A stretch of 64,000 nt of DNA from positions 1 to 64,000 of the IMG/VR virus record IMGVR_UViG_3300031857_000002. One strand, 5' to 3'. Positions 1 through 7,390 of this stretch are shown piece by piece (positions within the stretch are counted from its first letter, which is position 1; each line of letters opens with the position of its first letter). Under the pieces are notes generated by a model. That model did no database searches and was not told the origin of the DNA. It saw only the letters and a list, made by a program, of their open reading frames with translations. The stretch comes from a virus. Position numbers and translations under genes: made by a program.

Positions 1-41
1 AAAATCCTATCAGTGGGTTAAATTGTATCATTGATTATTCT

Positions 42-320
42 TTAAGTGTAATATACAATTTCACCAGTGGTGGGATTGTAAGCCAATTGAAAAAATCCTG
101 CAGGAAGTCCTGAACTACCGCCGTTACCAATACCGGCAGCAATCTGTGTTAGTGCGCCAGAGCTGTTGCCTATGTACACCTGATCAGTAGTTTGATCAAC
201 TACTAGTTCGCCAGGTCTAGCATTGCCGTTGTAATTGGCCAATGTTACTTGTGCGTTGTCTTTCATTACAGCACGGCTAATACCTGTAATGTTGTCGTAT
301 GGTGGGGGCGGATTGGCCAT
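42..320 (-). CDS. Small virion-associated protein, fibre-like N-terminal motif
   Basis: A 92-residue protein starting MANPPPPYDN. Its middle carries RPGELVVDQTTDQVYIG, which resembles the short beta motif (GELxxDTxTxxxYxG) at the start of many phage fibre and tropism-determinant proteins. It is therefore probably a small structural or adhesion accessory protein; that is inference from one motif. Its start codon overlaps the stop of the upstream gene (TAATG) and AAAGGAT precedes it as a ribosome-binding site, so it is translationally coupled to the putative internal head proteins upstream. No signal peptide or membrane segment is visible. Confidence 0.65.
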   Translation of the reverse strand: MANPPPPYDNITGISRAVMKDNAQVTLANYNGNARPGELVVDQTTDQVYIGNSSGALTQIAAGIGNGGSSGLPAGFFQLAYNPTTGEIVYYT

Positions 321-703
321 TATTTGTATCCTTTAAACCCTTTGACTGGGCTTTGTGTGCCTACAAATTCAGGCTCTTCACTGGCTGCTGTGCTCACTGG
401 CTTTTTGCCGCCAGGTGTCTTGGTCATTTTTAATGCGGCATCAATCACAGGGTCAACGTTGTTGTTGAATCCCACAATCACAGCATGTTCGCCAAATGCA
501 GTTTCTGCAGACCAAGCGGGTCGAAATTCATTTGCAGTGTCCGTTGCTTGGTCGCTTCTGGCACGAGCCATGGCCACACCAAATCGATAATTTTTATAAG
601 GATCCGATGCACTTAGCCCTGGAAGAACAAATGTATTCTTCATGGGTTCTTTAGTTTCTTCAGGCAAGTCAGCCTGCTCGGTGATAAACTCACGTGCTCG
701 CAT
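320..703 (-). CDS. Putative internal head protein with capsid-targeting-like leader (paralogue A)
   Basis: A 127-residue protein starting MRAREFITEQ. The leader closely resembles the T4 internal-protein capsid-targeting peptide (MKTYQEFIAE), which gp21 cleaves after the final Glu. The C-terminus is SPVKGFKGYK. The upstream neighbour (703..1068) has the same leader and a nearly identical C-terminus, so the two are paralogues with diverged middles. No enzymatic motif was recognised. The proposed role, packaging in the prohead and possible injection with DNA, is inference from the leader and from the prohead protease encoded elsewhere in the window. Start and stop overlap both neighbours, giving a coupled operon. 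Confidence 0.75.
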   Translation of the reverse strand: MRAREFITEQADLPEETKEPMKNTFVLPGLSASDPYKNYRFGVAMARARSDQATDTANEFRPAWSAETAFGEHAVIVGFNNNVDPVIDAALKMTKTPGGKKPVSTAASEEPEFVGTQSPVKGFKGYK

Positions 704-1068
704 CAGTAGCCCTTGAACCCTTGCATGGGGCTGGTAGTGTTCACTGCTGGGTGTTCTTCTGAGTCTAAGTCACCGTGATTTAAATCTATATGACTTGCAC
801 CTGCGGCTTTGAAAGCCTGCTTGAGCATTTGTTGTTCGATTTCAGTATAGGGAAATGCCGCACGTTTTTTGCCTATCCAACTTTTGCTGTCCATTTTGAT
901 AGGTGCATCGCTTCCGTCGGCCATGGCCACAGCCATCATCACACGATTAAGAGTATAATCACTGCTGGTGCGTTCTGCATCACTAAACAAATTAAGGCCC
1001 ACAGTAGCAACTTGTCTACGTTTGCCTATTTTGCCATCTTGTTCTGTGATAAACTCTTGTGCTCTCAT
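703..1068 (-). CDS. Putative internal head protein with capsid-targeting-like leader (paralogue B)
   Basis: A 121-residue protein starting MRAQEFITEQ and ending SPMQGFKGY. Leader and tail match the downstream paralogue, while the central region is basic and different (GKIGKRRQVATV, then a helical-looking segment). In T4 such an N-terminus directs small proteins into the prohead and is removed by gp21. The start overlaps the stop of gene 1068..1355 (TAATG). The middle has no recognised fold; a role as an injected effector or a DNA-condensing head protein is possible but not shown. Confidence 0.75.
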   Translation of the reverse strand: MRAQEFITEQDGKIGKRRQVATVGLNLFSDAERTSSDYTLNRVMMAVAMADGSDAPIKMDSKSWIGKKRAAFPYTEIEQQMLKQAFKAAGASHIDLNHGDLDSEEHPAVNTTSPMQGFKGY

Positions 1069-1355
1069 TAGCTACCTGCGCCAATCACTCCTGCGGTAGC
1101 AGAACTTGCTGTGCCCAGTTCTAGTGCTGTCCAGTTTGAACCTGTGATAGTAACTTTATTGCCTGCGCCTGAATATGTTTCATAAACTGTGTTGGCAGGA
1201 ATGTTAATAGCCGCAGAGTACAAGTTGCCAACAGCGTTGGCTGTGCCCAGGGCCACAGCATACACTTGACATGTGACTGCTGTGTTTCCTGTGGAAATTT
1301 GCAATTTGTCTGTGTAAACTGTTGCGTTTGAAAGACTTGTATAAACGTTAGCCAT
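1068..1355 (-). CDS. Small beta-rich structural protein
   Basis: A 95-residue protein starting MANVYTSLSN, rich in Thr, Val, Ala and Gly with alternating hydrophobic residues, as in beta-sandwich decoration or tail accessory proteins. It has no charged leader like its neighbours. It sits inside the row of putative head proteins with 1-nt overlaps at both ends (shared at 1068 and 1355), so it is translated from the same message. The function is not recognised; a small virion structural protein is the best guess. Confidence 0.65.
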   Translation of the reverse strand: MANVYTSLSNATVYTDKLQISTGNTAVTCQVYAVALGTANAVGNLYSAAINIPANTVYETYSGAGNKVTITGSNWTALELGTASSATAGVIGAGS

Positions 1356-1525
1356 TATTTGGCATCCTTGTTGGGTTGCGACACCACTGGTTGGAACAGC
1401 TCACGAGTTTGATACATCACACCTGGGATTTCCACGGGTGTTTGTCGTCCAGTTTGTGGCGCAGGTGCATGCGGGTTCATGACCGGCACGGTAGTCAACA
1501 CAGATTCTTTTAGAATTTTGCTCAT
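1355..1525 (-). CDS. Small proline-rich protein, possible internal head peptide
   Basis: A 56-residue protein starting MSKILKESVL, followed by a Pro-rich stretch (VMNPHAPAPQ). A longer reading to 1639 is possible but would overlap the 677-residue gene by 110 nt. The ATG at 1525 has a clear AGGA site 8-9 nt upstream and begins 4 nt after the previous stop, so it is preferred. ILKE followed by Ser could be a gp21-type cleavage site (hydrophobic-x-x-Glu), as in its neighbours. Function unknown; probably a prohead core peptide by context. Confidence 0.6.
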   Translation of the reverse strand: MSKILKESVLTTVPVMNPHAPAPQTGRQTPVEIPGVMYQTRELFQPVVSQPNKDAK

Positions 1526-1529
1526 AATA

Positions 1530-3563
1530 TTAATCCTGATATTTTTTCCATAAAGCACGAGTGCTGGCCAAGATGCCTTCGTCGATGTCTTTTTTCTTGA
1601 TAGCATTGGTTCCAGGAATTTTGTCACCAACTTTAACATTGTCGTCTTCTAGACCTTTGGTAAACAAGTTACCTTCGGCGGTTTTTTCTTCATCAACTTC
1701 TTTTTTCTTAACACCGGCCATTTCCATCATGCGGTGTAGTGCATCTTCTTCTGCTTCGGCATAGCTGTGTTGACGATCATCTTGACTGGCCAACACAGGT
1801 ACTGTGCTTTGACCTGTTGACTTAGGGCCATCTAATCCACCGCTGTACTGCATTGAACTACCTGTTTCTGTGTTGGTAGGATAGTCAGGTTCATTCATTG
1901 ACACTTCGTCAATTTCTTGTTCGCCACATGAGCAGTCAGGAGTACCACATCCGCATGCTGACTTATAGCCTGACCCGCCGTAGCCTTCGCTATCGCCACC
2001 GCCTAGGCCTGCTGACTTCAACAATGTTGCCAACTTCAGTGCATCTTCATCACTGGCAGTAATAGTTAGGCTCTTGCCGCCTTCTGTGGAGTCGCTCATG
2101 TTGATACTCATCGACTCATCAAGTTGACTCATTGATTCTGTAATAGCGTTTTCAAGATCGCGATTCAATGAATCATAAATGCCTTGGCCGTAACTGAATC
2201 CACTTGACGCTGTGGGTGTACCAGAGCCGCCTGCTTCTTCAGTCTTTTCTTTCTTCTTGGACTTTTTCTCGTCGTACTCAATGTCCTTGGCCACTTTCTT
2301 GCCGGCTTTTTCTGCTTTGTCATCTTCAGCACCACGCTTGCTGCCATGAATGCCATCTTTTTTCTTTTCGTCGTACTCAATGTCTTTGGCTACTTTCTTG
2401 CCGGCTTTTTCAGCATGATCGTCACGAGTAGTTGTGCTTTCTTCATCAACAGATTTACTAACTTTGTAGCCGGCTTTCTTCAACAGCGCCATGGCTGCTT
2501 TTAGATCACCAGAGTCATTGTTGGTTGGATCAGTATCGCCTTCTTTCATTTTGTTTCTAACACTTACTTTGCCTGGCTCATTTTTTGGCTTGTTGCCAAT
2601 CATGAATCCTTGCAGTGCTTTGCCTGAGTCAGATACTGAACCAGCAGATCCTTTTTTCTCACGCTCACCTTTGTGCTTGATTGCTTTGCTGGTCACACGT
2701 TCTGTACCCTTGGCAGGCCCCTTTGGACGACCACGGCTGCGTTTCTCTTGTGCGTTGCCTTCGTCATCAGTCTCGGATCCAACTGAAATACCTTGGTCAT
2801 CTGTGCGGCGGGTGACTTTACGACCTGTTGCTGTGTGCTTGATATCATGTTTGGAACCGTGTTCTACATCTCCCACACGTGGTTTGTCAGCACGTGGCTT
2901 CTTGTAGTTTGTGAACGGGTTGTTATCGTCTTCTTCGGCTGTTTTTTGTTTGCCACCTTTGCGTAACATAGCAAAGTCATTGGCATCTAATTTGCCATTG
3001 TCGTTTTTATCCAGTGTCTTTTGGCGGCCACTCAGTGCCGATTTCATGGCTTCGGCAGCAACGTCGCCTAGCATTTCGTCAACTTCTTTTTTAGCGCCAG
3101 CAATCTTGTCAGCAAAAGTAATCTTGTCTTTTGGTGGTGCCAAGGCAGCAAAACTCTTGGCCTTGGCAGGATTCATTTTTTCTTTGATAGGACTTTGTTG
3201 ACCCAAGCGTTGTTGAGCACGTTTCAATCCTTCAGGACTAGTAGGGCTCTGTGTGCGCTCTTTGTCTAGGTCTTGTAAAGTCATTCTGTTGCCAGGACGA
3301 TTCACAGCAGGGATCTGACTCTTGTCTGGACCGCCTTGGTAAGCACCTTCGTCTACTTCATTGTCATACTTGTCGTATTTTTTACGAACAGGATCCAATG
3401 CTTTGCCTTCACGACCGGCCTTGGCCAAGGCTTCCATACCTTGTTTGCCGTATTTCTCGTAACCCTTGGCAGCACGACTCATGTCACGCTCATTGAGTTG
3501 TTTGGATTCTGGTGCGTCGTTGACAGCAGCCAGGCGTTTGTTTAAGTCATAGAAAAATGTCAT
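1530..3563 (-). CDS. Large charged AT-hook protein, putative internal head/core protein
   Basis: A 677-residue, highly charged, low-complexity protein. Visible features in order: LNE at about 23-25 as a possible gp21 cleavage point; an EF-hand-like acidic loop DKNDNGKLDANDF at about 185-197; an AT-hook core RGRPKG at about 277-282 in a Lys/Arg-rich stretch; two near-identical repeats AEKAGKKVAKDIEYDEKK at about 384 and 417; and a Cys cluster CGCGTPDCSC at about 537-546 that could bind metal. AT-hooks bind the minor groove of AT-rich DNA, so a DNA-associated protein inside the capsid is plausible. SD-like AGAGGAT precedes the ATG. It is flanked by genes with capsid-targeting-like leaders. Enzymatic function is neither recognised nor expected. 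Confidence 0.8.
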   Translation of the reverse strand: MTFFYDLNKRLAAVNDAPESKQLNERDMSRAAKGYEKYGKQGMEALAKAGREGKALDPVRKKYDKYDNEVDEGAYQGGPDKSQIPAVNRPGNRMTLQDLDKERTQSPTSPEGLKRAQQRLGQQSPIKEKMNPAKAKSFAALAPPKDKITFADKIAGAKKEVDEMLGDVAAEAMKSALSGRQKTLDKNDNGKLDANDFAMLRKGGKQKTAEEDDNNPFTNYKKPRADKPRVGDVEHGSKHDIKHTATGRKVTRRTDDQGISVGSETDDEGNAQEKRSRGRPKGPAKGTERVTSKAIKHKGEREKKGSAGSVSDSGKALQGFMIGNKPKNEPGKVSVRNKMKEGDTDPTNNDSGDLKAAMALLKKAGYKVSKSVDEESTTTRDDHAEKAGKKVAKDIEYDEKKKDGIHGSKRGAEDDKAEKAGKKVAKDIEYDEKKSKKKEKTEEAGGSGTPTASSGFSYGQGIYDSLNRDLENAITESMSQLDESMSINMSDSTEGGKSLTITASDEDALKLATLLKSAGLGGGDSEGYGGSGYKSACGCGTPDCSCGEQEIDEVSMNEPDYPTNTETGSSMQYSGGLDGPKSTGQSTVPVLASQDDRQHSYAEAEEDALHRMMEMAGVKKKEVDEEKTAEGNLFTKGLEDDNVKVGDKIPGTNAIKKKDIDEGILASTRALWKKYQD

Positions 3564-3567
3564 TGTA

Positions 3568-4176
3568 TTATCCTCTTGGTTTGGCGCCAGTTGCTGGCTT
3601 GGGTTGTCTCTTGATGTTGGTCATTGGGCTGGTTGTGCCCATTGGCAAATCATTAGAAGTTTTAGCAGGAGGAGTTTTGCCGCCGGCTACTGTGAAATTT
3701 GAACGATAGGCATTCTTCAACACCACATGGTTGTATGGGTCTGCAGAATAATCTTTCTTGAGATCCTTTTGCATTTTGTCATCTGCTGGATAGTCAGGAT
3801 CGTCTAATAGATCTTTGTTTTGATCTGTAATCTTTACTGACTCTACGTCAAGACTTTCTTCGTAAGGTGTGGTCATCATCACAATACGATTTTCGTCTAG
3901 TCCCAATAATCTAGCAATTTGTTTAATCTGTGGTTCAATAGCAGGGTACTTGAACTCTACATCAACTCTTGTGACAGATTGATTGGGGAAAGCAGGAAAG
4001 TCAGGAATCACAGCACGTACAGGTGTACTCTTGGGAGTTGACATTTTGACAACGTCAAATTGATCCATTTTTTCTTCAAATGATTTGAAGAAGCCTGGGG
4101 GAATATCACCTACCACTTTGATGCGGTATTGATATGTACGTTCACTTTCTGCGAGATATTTTGCAAATGGTTTCAT
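3568..4176 (-). CDS. Virion protein with putative capsid-targeting leader
   Basis: A 202-residue protein starting MKPFAKYLAES. The LAE/S junction resembles the T4 leader cleavage site. The first half has a compact alternating pattern (RIKVVGDIPP, VDVEFKYPAI) suggesting an alpha/beta domain. The C-terminus carries TTSPMTNIK, similar to the SPM/SPV tails of the two small paralogues downstream. A perfect late box lies at 4194-4201 with SD AGGATA before the ATG, so this is the first gene of the late unit running to position 42. The molecular role is not recognised. Confidence 0.75.
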   Translation of the reverse strand: MKPFAKYLAESERTYQYRIKVVGDIPPGFFKSFEEKMDQFDVVKMSTPKSTPVRAVIPDFPAFPNQSVTRVDVEFKYPAIEPQIKQIARLLGLDENRIVMMTTPYEESLDVESVKITDQNKDLLDDPDYPADDKMQKDLKKDYSADPYNHVVLKNAYRSNFTVAGGKTPPAKTSNDLPMGTTSPMTNIKRQPKPATGAKPRG

Positions 4177-4193
4177 GTCAGTATCCTATTGTA

Positions 4194-4201
4194 TATTTAT
4201 A
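4194..4201 (-). promoter_or_regulatory. T4-type late promoter (TATAAATA)
   Basis: A perfect TATAAATA octamer on the minus strand, overlapping the last codons of the gp16-like gene. With T4 spacing the start would be near 4188, leaving a short leader with AGGATA before the ATG at 4176. It would drive the putative internal head-protein operon. Confidence 0.75.
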
Positions 4202-4685
4202 CTTTTCCGTTATTTTGGTCTTTGCCTTTAAGCAAACGTTCCAATAAATCGTTGCGATTCAGCACTTGACCTTGTGCTGTGGCCAGTTGTTCTTCAGCCG
4301 GAGTCTGTTGATCCAGTCGCATTTTCTTCAACTGTAGATCAATAACCTTGAGTTTCTTGTTCATTTTAGCTGTTTTAGCAGTGATAGCATGGCCCAGCAT
4401 GGTGCCTGCTACATTGAATATCTCGCTGGCAAAGCGTGAGTCTACCTGCATGCCAAGATCCATGAGATCTTTGTAGCTGTCTTTGGCCAAGTCTGCCAGT
4501 TCATCCATTTCGCCATCACTGGCGTCAAGATCTCGCACAGCTGGCAATGCTGAATCAATCTTGTCAATGGCATCATCTATCACAGCCAACTGCGCCCGTG
4601 TTTCTGCAATGGTAGGGATTTCATTTTCTGTTTCAATTTCAACAGAAGAGGGTAGGTCAAAAAGGTCTTCTAATTTCCGCGTCAT
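4197..4685 (-). CDS. gp16: Terminase small subunit (gp16-like)
   Basis: A 162-residue, mostly helical protein starting MTRKLEDLFDLP. It has the pattern expected of T4-type small terminases: a short conserved N-terminal motif, two long amphipathic helices forming a central coiled coil (about 30-130, including MLGHAITAKTAKMNKKLK), and a C-terminal NDLLERLLKG segment. Small terminase rings recognise DNA and regulate the large terminase, which is not in this window. The gene follows gp4 in the minus-strand unit. It has no Shine-Dalgarno: a CATAAATA late box sits 5 nt before its ATG, which suggests a leaderless transcript besides read-through. Confidence 0.8.
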   Translation of the reverse strand: MTRKLEDLFDLPSSVEIETENEIPTIAETRAQLAVIDDAIDKIDSALPAVRDLDASDGEMDELADLAKDSYKDLMDLGMQVDSRFASEIFNVAGTMLGHAITAKTAKMNKKLKVIDLQLKKMRLDQQTPAEEQLATAQGQVLNRNDLLERLLKGKDQNNGKV

Positions 4686-4690
4686 GCGGA

Positions 4691-4698
4691 TATTTATG
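4691..4698 (-). promoter_or_regulatory. Late promoter variant (CATAAATA) 5 nt from ATG
   Basis: CATAAATA on the minus strand followed by TCCGC and then the ATG of the gp16-like gene. If initiation is placed as in T4 (six bases after the box) the first transcribed base is the A of ATG. No ribosome-binding site is present. Confidence 0.6.
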
Positions 4699-4700
4699 GG

Positions 4701-5132
4701 TCAGTTACGACCATTGGCAAACATATCGTTTTCGGTGATCACTCTAAACGCTAGCCCTTGGCGGGCACACCACTTCTGGGCGGCTGCCCATTTGGCATAG
4801 TTAACAGCCACTACAGCACGGTCGCGACTGCTCATTTTGCTTTCAATCACGCTTTGCTTTTTGGGTTTGATTTCAATTAGTTCTGCTTTGACTGTGTTGT
4901 TCTTTTGGCGATAGGTAATAAGAAAGTCAGGCACATAGTTGCTTTTTTTGCCTGTCACAGGATTCATGTAGGGAATGGCAATACTTTCGCTGGCCCACTG
5001 TAGCACATTATCGTTGGTATCGCAAAAACGCATGAAGCTGTGTTCCCATCCTGAGCGATATCTAGGTACACCTTTGCCCACATATTTTGCAGGGTTCAAC
5101 ACCACGTACTGACCTTGTGCCCAGCGACTCAT
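4701..5132 (-). CDS. gp4: Head completion nuclease-like protein (gp4 family)
   Basis: A 143-residue protein of the T4 gp4 (gp50/65) head-completion family, with a TnsA/PD-(D/E)xK-type nuclease layout. Visible motifs are RYRSGWEHSFMRFCD (about 25-39; a conserved Glu within the WE motif), IPYMNP, VPDFLI (Asp of the PD motif, about 68-73), and LIEIKPKKQ (E-x-K, about 86-94). In T4 the protein acts late in head maturation, after packaging, to allow tail attachment. It overlaps the upstream 119-residue gene by 4 nt (ATGA) and is followed by gp16. All putative catalytic positions appear to be present. Confidence 0.88.
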   Translation of the reverse strand: MSRWAQGQYVVLNPAKYVGKGVPRYRSGWEHSFMRFCDTNDNVLQWASESIAIPYMNPVTGKKSNYVPDFLITYRQKNNTVKAELIEIKPKKQSVIESKMSSRDRAVVAVNYAKWAAAQKWCARQGLAFRVITENDMFANGRN

Positions 5133-5488
5133 TGTAGTACTAGTCTGGCTGCGTATTGATTGGGAACTGTGCTGGCGTTGATACCCAGCAATGTAGCTCG
5201 GCTACGGATTGAATTAAGATAGTAAGCCAGGCTTGCTGTGAGATTCAATCCTGTCTGGCCTTTCATTGCGTCTAGCAACGTCAGTGCAGGTATATTGGTT
5301 TCTTCGGCTACTCTAAACAAACTCACAGTGAAGTTGCCAGCAATACGAGCTGTGGCCATTACACTGCGAAAATACGAATACACAATATCATACTCGTCTG
5401 CAGGAACATTGACATCGTAGTTGTAAAAACTGTCAAATACTCTGACAGTTAAGTCTTTGTTATAGTTGGTATAATTTACTGTGCTCAT
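5129..5488 (-). CDS. Conserved tail/neck-region structural protein, unknown role
   Basis: A 119-residue protein starting MSTVNYTNYN, with many aromatic residues at the N-terminus (FDSFYNYDVNVPADEYDIVYSY) and a predominantly helical middle. It overlaps the tube-initiator-like gene upstream and gp4 downstream by 4 nt each, so it is translated in step with virion proteins. A virion or assembly role is inferred from context only. No catalytic or metal-binding motif is visible. Confidence 0.65.
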   Translation of the reverse strand: MSTVNYTNYNKDLTVRVFDSFYNYDVNVPADEYDIVYSYFRSVMATARIAGNFTVSLFRVAEETNIPALTLLDAMKGQTGLNLTASLAYYLNSIRSRATLLGINASTVPNQYAARLVLQ

Positions 5489-6669
5489 ACCCCACCGCCT
5501 GCAATTTGTCCTTGGTTGATCTGATTCAATGTGGCTGTGTTACGTGCCGCGGTTGCTGTTGGAAAAAACACTCCATCGGCTTTGTTGGCTACACTGCGAA
5601 TAGCGCCGGGTAAACTGCCTACAATCACTTGTGTACCAATTGCAGTGACTTCTGATTTGACAATACTCTTGAGATTTTTGCCTTTGAATGTGTTGTAAAC
5701 TGTGCTGGCTTTTTGTGCCGCGCCAAGCAGACCCAGTACAGACCCTGACTGCAAGTCGCTGGAAATGCCGCCTGCAACATCTAATATACCACCTTGACCC
5801 AAAATAGTAGCTGTGGTACCAGGGCGAGCCAATGGACTTGGTGTTGTATCGTAGTGTGCTGGATTGGCAAAGCCAGGAGCAGACTTGTTGGGTGCGCCTT
5901 GTTTGTATTTCACAGTTTCGTAAGCAATGGTCATGGAGTGTTGCATGAGTCCGTTGCCTTGACTGTAGTCATAGGTGTCATGTGCCCAGTTTGAAATCAA
6001 CGGATTGATCAGAATGTATTCAGCAAACTTGTGCTGATAGTCAAATCCAAAAATTCTAATGTCAGAGAAAAACGGTGGCTTGCCTGATGAGCTTGTTGTG
6101 CCGTCATCAATTGCCTCGCCAATATAGCCCCAGTCGTTAACTCCGCCCATGCGGTCTTGATTGTAAATGTCTCGGCCGTTGTAGCCAAATCCTTTGGTGC
6201 CATTGCCTTCTGCACCCATGCTGCCATTGTTGTTGTTGGTAGAGCCATATGCCTGGCTGGCGTCTTTGTAGTAGTAGCTGTAGTAGTTGTACCACATGTT
6301 ACGCACTAGGTCAGAGCCGTCATCATGAAAAGTGATATTCACAGGATCATAGTTGATCTTGGTTTGAATCACACGTTTGCGATTGTACTGATTGAGTGTT
6401 TCTGTAGCAATAGTGTACTTAGGCAGGTCAACTGTTTTGACTACCAAACTAAGATTAGCAATGTCTTGTAGACCAATTGCGCCACGTATTTTGGGAATTA
6501 CTGCTGAGTTGATTGTGAACGCTACATGAAATAAAAACTTAAATCGTGGTTTGAGTTCGTAACCGTTGGGGGTAAAAACACGATTTGCGTGATCGTAACC
6601 ACGCAAACCATCTACTGCGCTAAATCCTTTGAAGATTTGCTGACCAAATGATGCTAACGACGATGACAT
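5485..6669 (-). CDS. gp54: Baseplate-tail tube initiator-like protein (gp54-like)
   Basis: A 394-residue protein related to the gp19/gp54 tube family. After an N-terminal FSAVDGLRGYDHANRVF segment it has the tube-fold signature: RFKFLFHVAFTIN, VVKTVDLPKYTI (about 80-92), NQYNRKRVIQTKINYDPVN and ITFHDDGSD. In T4, gp54 sits on the baseplate hub and nucleates tube polymerisation. The position immediately downstream of gp19, with no other gp54 candidate in the window, supports the call. The second half is Gly/Asn/Ser-rich and less conserved in appearance. It could instead be a gp48-like partner, so the exact T4 number is uncertain. Confidence 0.65.
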   Translation of the reverse strand: MSSSLASFGQQIFKGFSAVDGLRGYDHANRVFTPNGYELKPRFKFLFHVAFTINSAVIPKIRGAIGLQDIANLSLVVKTVDLPKYTIATETLNQYNRKRVIQTKINYDPVNITFHDDGSDLVRNMWYNYYSYYYKDASQAYGSTNNNNGSMGAEGNGTKGFGYNGRDIYNQDRMGGVNDWGYIGEAIDDGTTSSSGKPPFFSDIRIFGFDYQHKFAEYILINPLISNWAHDTYDYSQGNGLMQHSMTIAYETVKYKQGAPNKSAPGFANPAHYDTTPSPLARPGTTATILGQGGILDVAGGISSDLQSGSVLGLLGAAQKASTVYNTFKGKNLKSIVKSEVTAIGTQVIVGSLPGAIRSVANKADGVFFPTATAARNTATLNQINQGQIAGGGV

Positions 6670-6687
6670 TAGTTATTAGCCAGTTTA

Positions 6688-7323
6688 TTAGCTGGCTGCA
6701 CCAGCACCTGTAACAACGTCACCTAGTGTTCGGCCAATTGCACCACCAACACCAGCACCGTTAGACCCTGATGGGATCTGGTTGGCGTTATCGTACGCAA
6801 TACCCAGACTGATTGTAACTACTGCGCTTTCAGCATAGCTTAATTGCCCGTAGTCTGCTGACTTCAAGTAGCAGCCATACAACTCCCAAGTTTCAAGAAC
6901 TGTGGGTTCAGCAGAGCCGTTGCCACCGTCTAGGATTTCCAACCGTGTTAGGAACTTGTAGTCAATACCAGAACTGGCTGAAGCCATTTCCAAAAAGTCC
7001 ATCTGCTTTTGAAGTTGCGACCCGACTAATTTACTCACTGAGCCTGATGCGTCGTCACGAATTTCGCAAGTGACATCAGCCCATGTAGGTTTGCCGGCCA
7101 ACTTCAGGGTTGAGTTGTAGATTGGTATAGTAATGTCTTCAAAACTCAGATTGGGTCTGTTAAAAGTCATTACCTGTTTTGTTAATTCAGTGGTAGGGCT
7201 TGCGCTTGCGCCAAAGTTCTCAAAAAACACACGGAAGCGATATTTGAGTTTGGGCATCAACAAGCCCTGATCAGCCTGGCCGCCCAGTGGAACTGACATT
7301 CTTGATAGTGATGAACTTGCCAT
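6688..7323 (-). CDS. gp19: Tail tube protein (gp19)
   Basis: A 211-residue tube subunit. The sequence shows the T4 gp19 pattern: a flexible N-terminus, KLKYRFRVFFENFG (about 25-38), VMTFNRPNLSFEDITIPIYN (about 51-70), LAGKPTWADVTCEIRDD, WELYGCYLKSADYGQLSY (near 146-163) and a Gly-rich tail. Gp19 hexamers stack to form the inner tube through which DNA passes. It lies directly downstream of the sheath gene, as in T4, with its own GGTAAATA box and an AGGAGA ribosome-binding site. Its length fits the family. Confidence 0.92.
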   Translation of the reverse strand: MASSSLSRMSVPLGGQADQGLLMPKLKYRFRVFFENFGASASPTTELTKQVMTFNRPNLSFEDITIPIYNSTLKLAGKPTWADVTCEIRDDASGSVSKLVGSQLQKQMDFLEMASASSGIDYKFLTRLEILDGGNGSAEPTVLETWELYGCYLKSADYGQLSYAESAVVTISLGIAYDNANQIPSGSNGAGVGGAIGRTLGDVVTGAGAAS

Positions 7324-7347
7324 TTTTTTGGTATCTCCTGTTACGTT

Positions 7348-7355
7348 TATTTACC
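7348..7355 (-). promoter_or_regulatory. Late promoter variant (GGTAAATA)
   Basis: GGTAAATA on the minus strand, 24 nt upstream of the gp19 ATG and downstream of the gp18 hairpin. The same variant precedes the portal, gp13-like, 205-residue fibre and Q-rich genes, which argues for a real variant late box. Confidence 0.5.
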
Positions 7356-7361
7356 TGAATT

Positions 7362-7383
7362 GGTGGGTGATTTTTCACCCACC
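7362..7383 (-). terminator. Hairpin between sheath and tube genes
   Basis: A perfect 8-bp inverted repeat (GGTGGGTG / CACCCACC) with a 6-nt loop, 8 nt after the sheath stop codon. The minus-strand continuation (AATTC) is not a U-tract, so it may attenuate transcription or protect the gp18 mRNA 3' end rather than act as a full intrinsic terminator. Confidence 0.5.
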
Positions 7384-7390
7384 GTTTTCA

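Noticed and set aside
1526-1639. N-terminal extension of the 56-residue gene to 1639
   Set aside because: It would overlap the 677-residue gene by 110 nt, and the ATG at 1525 has a good ribosome-binding site.
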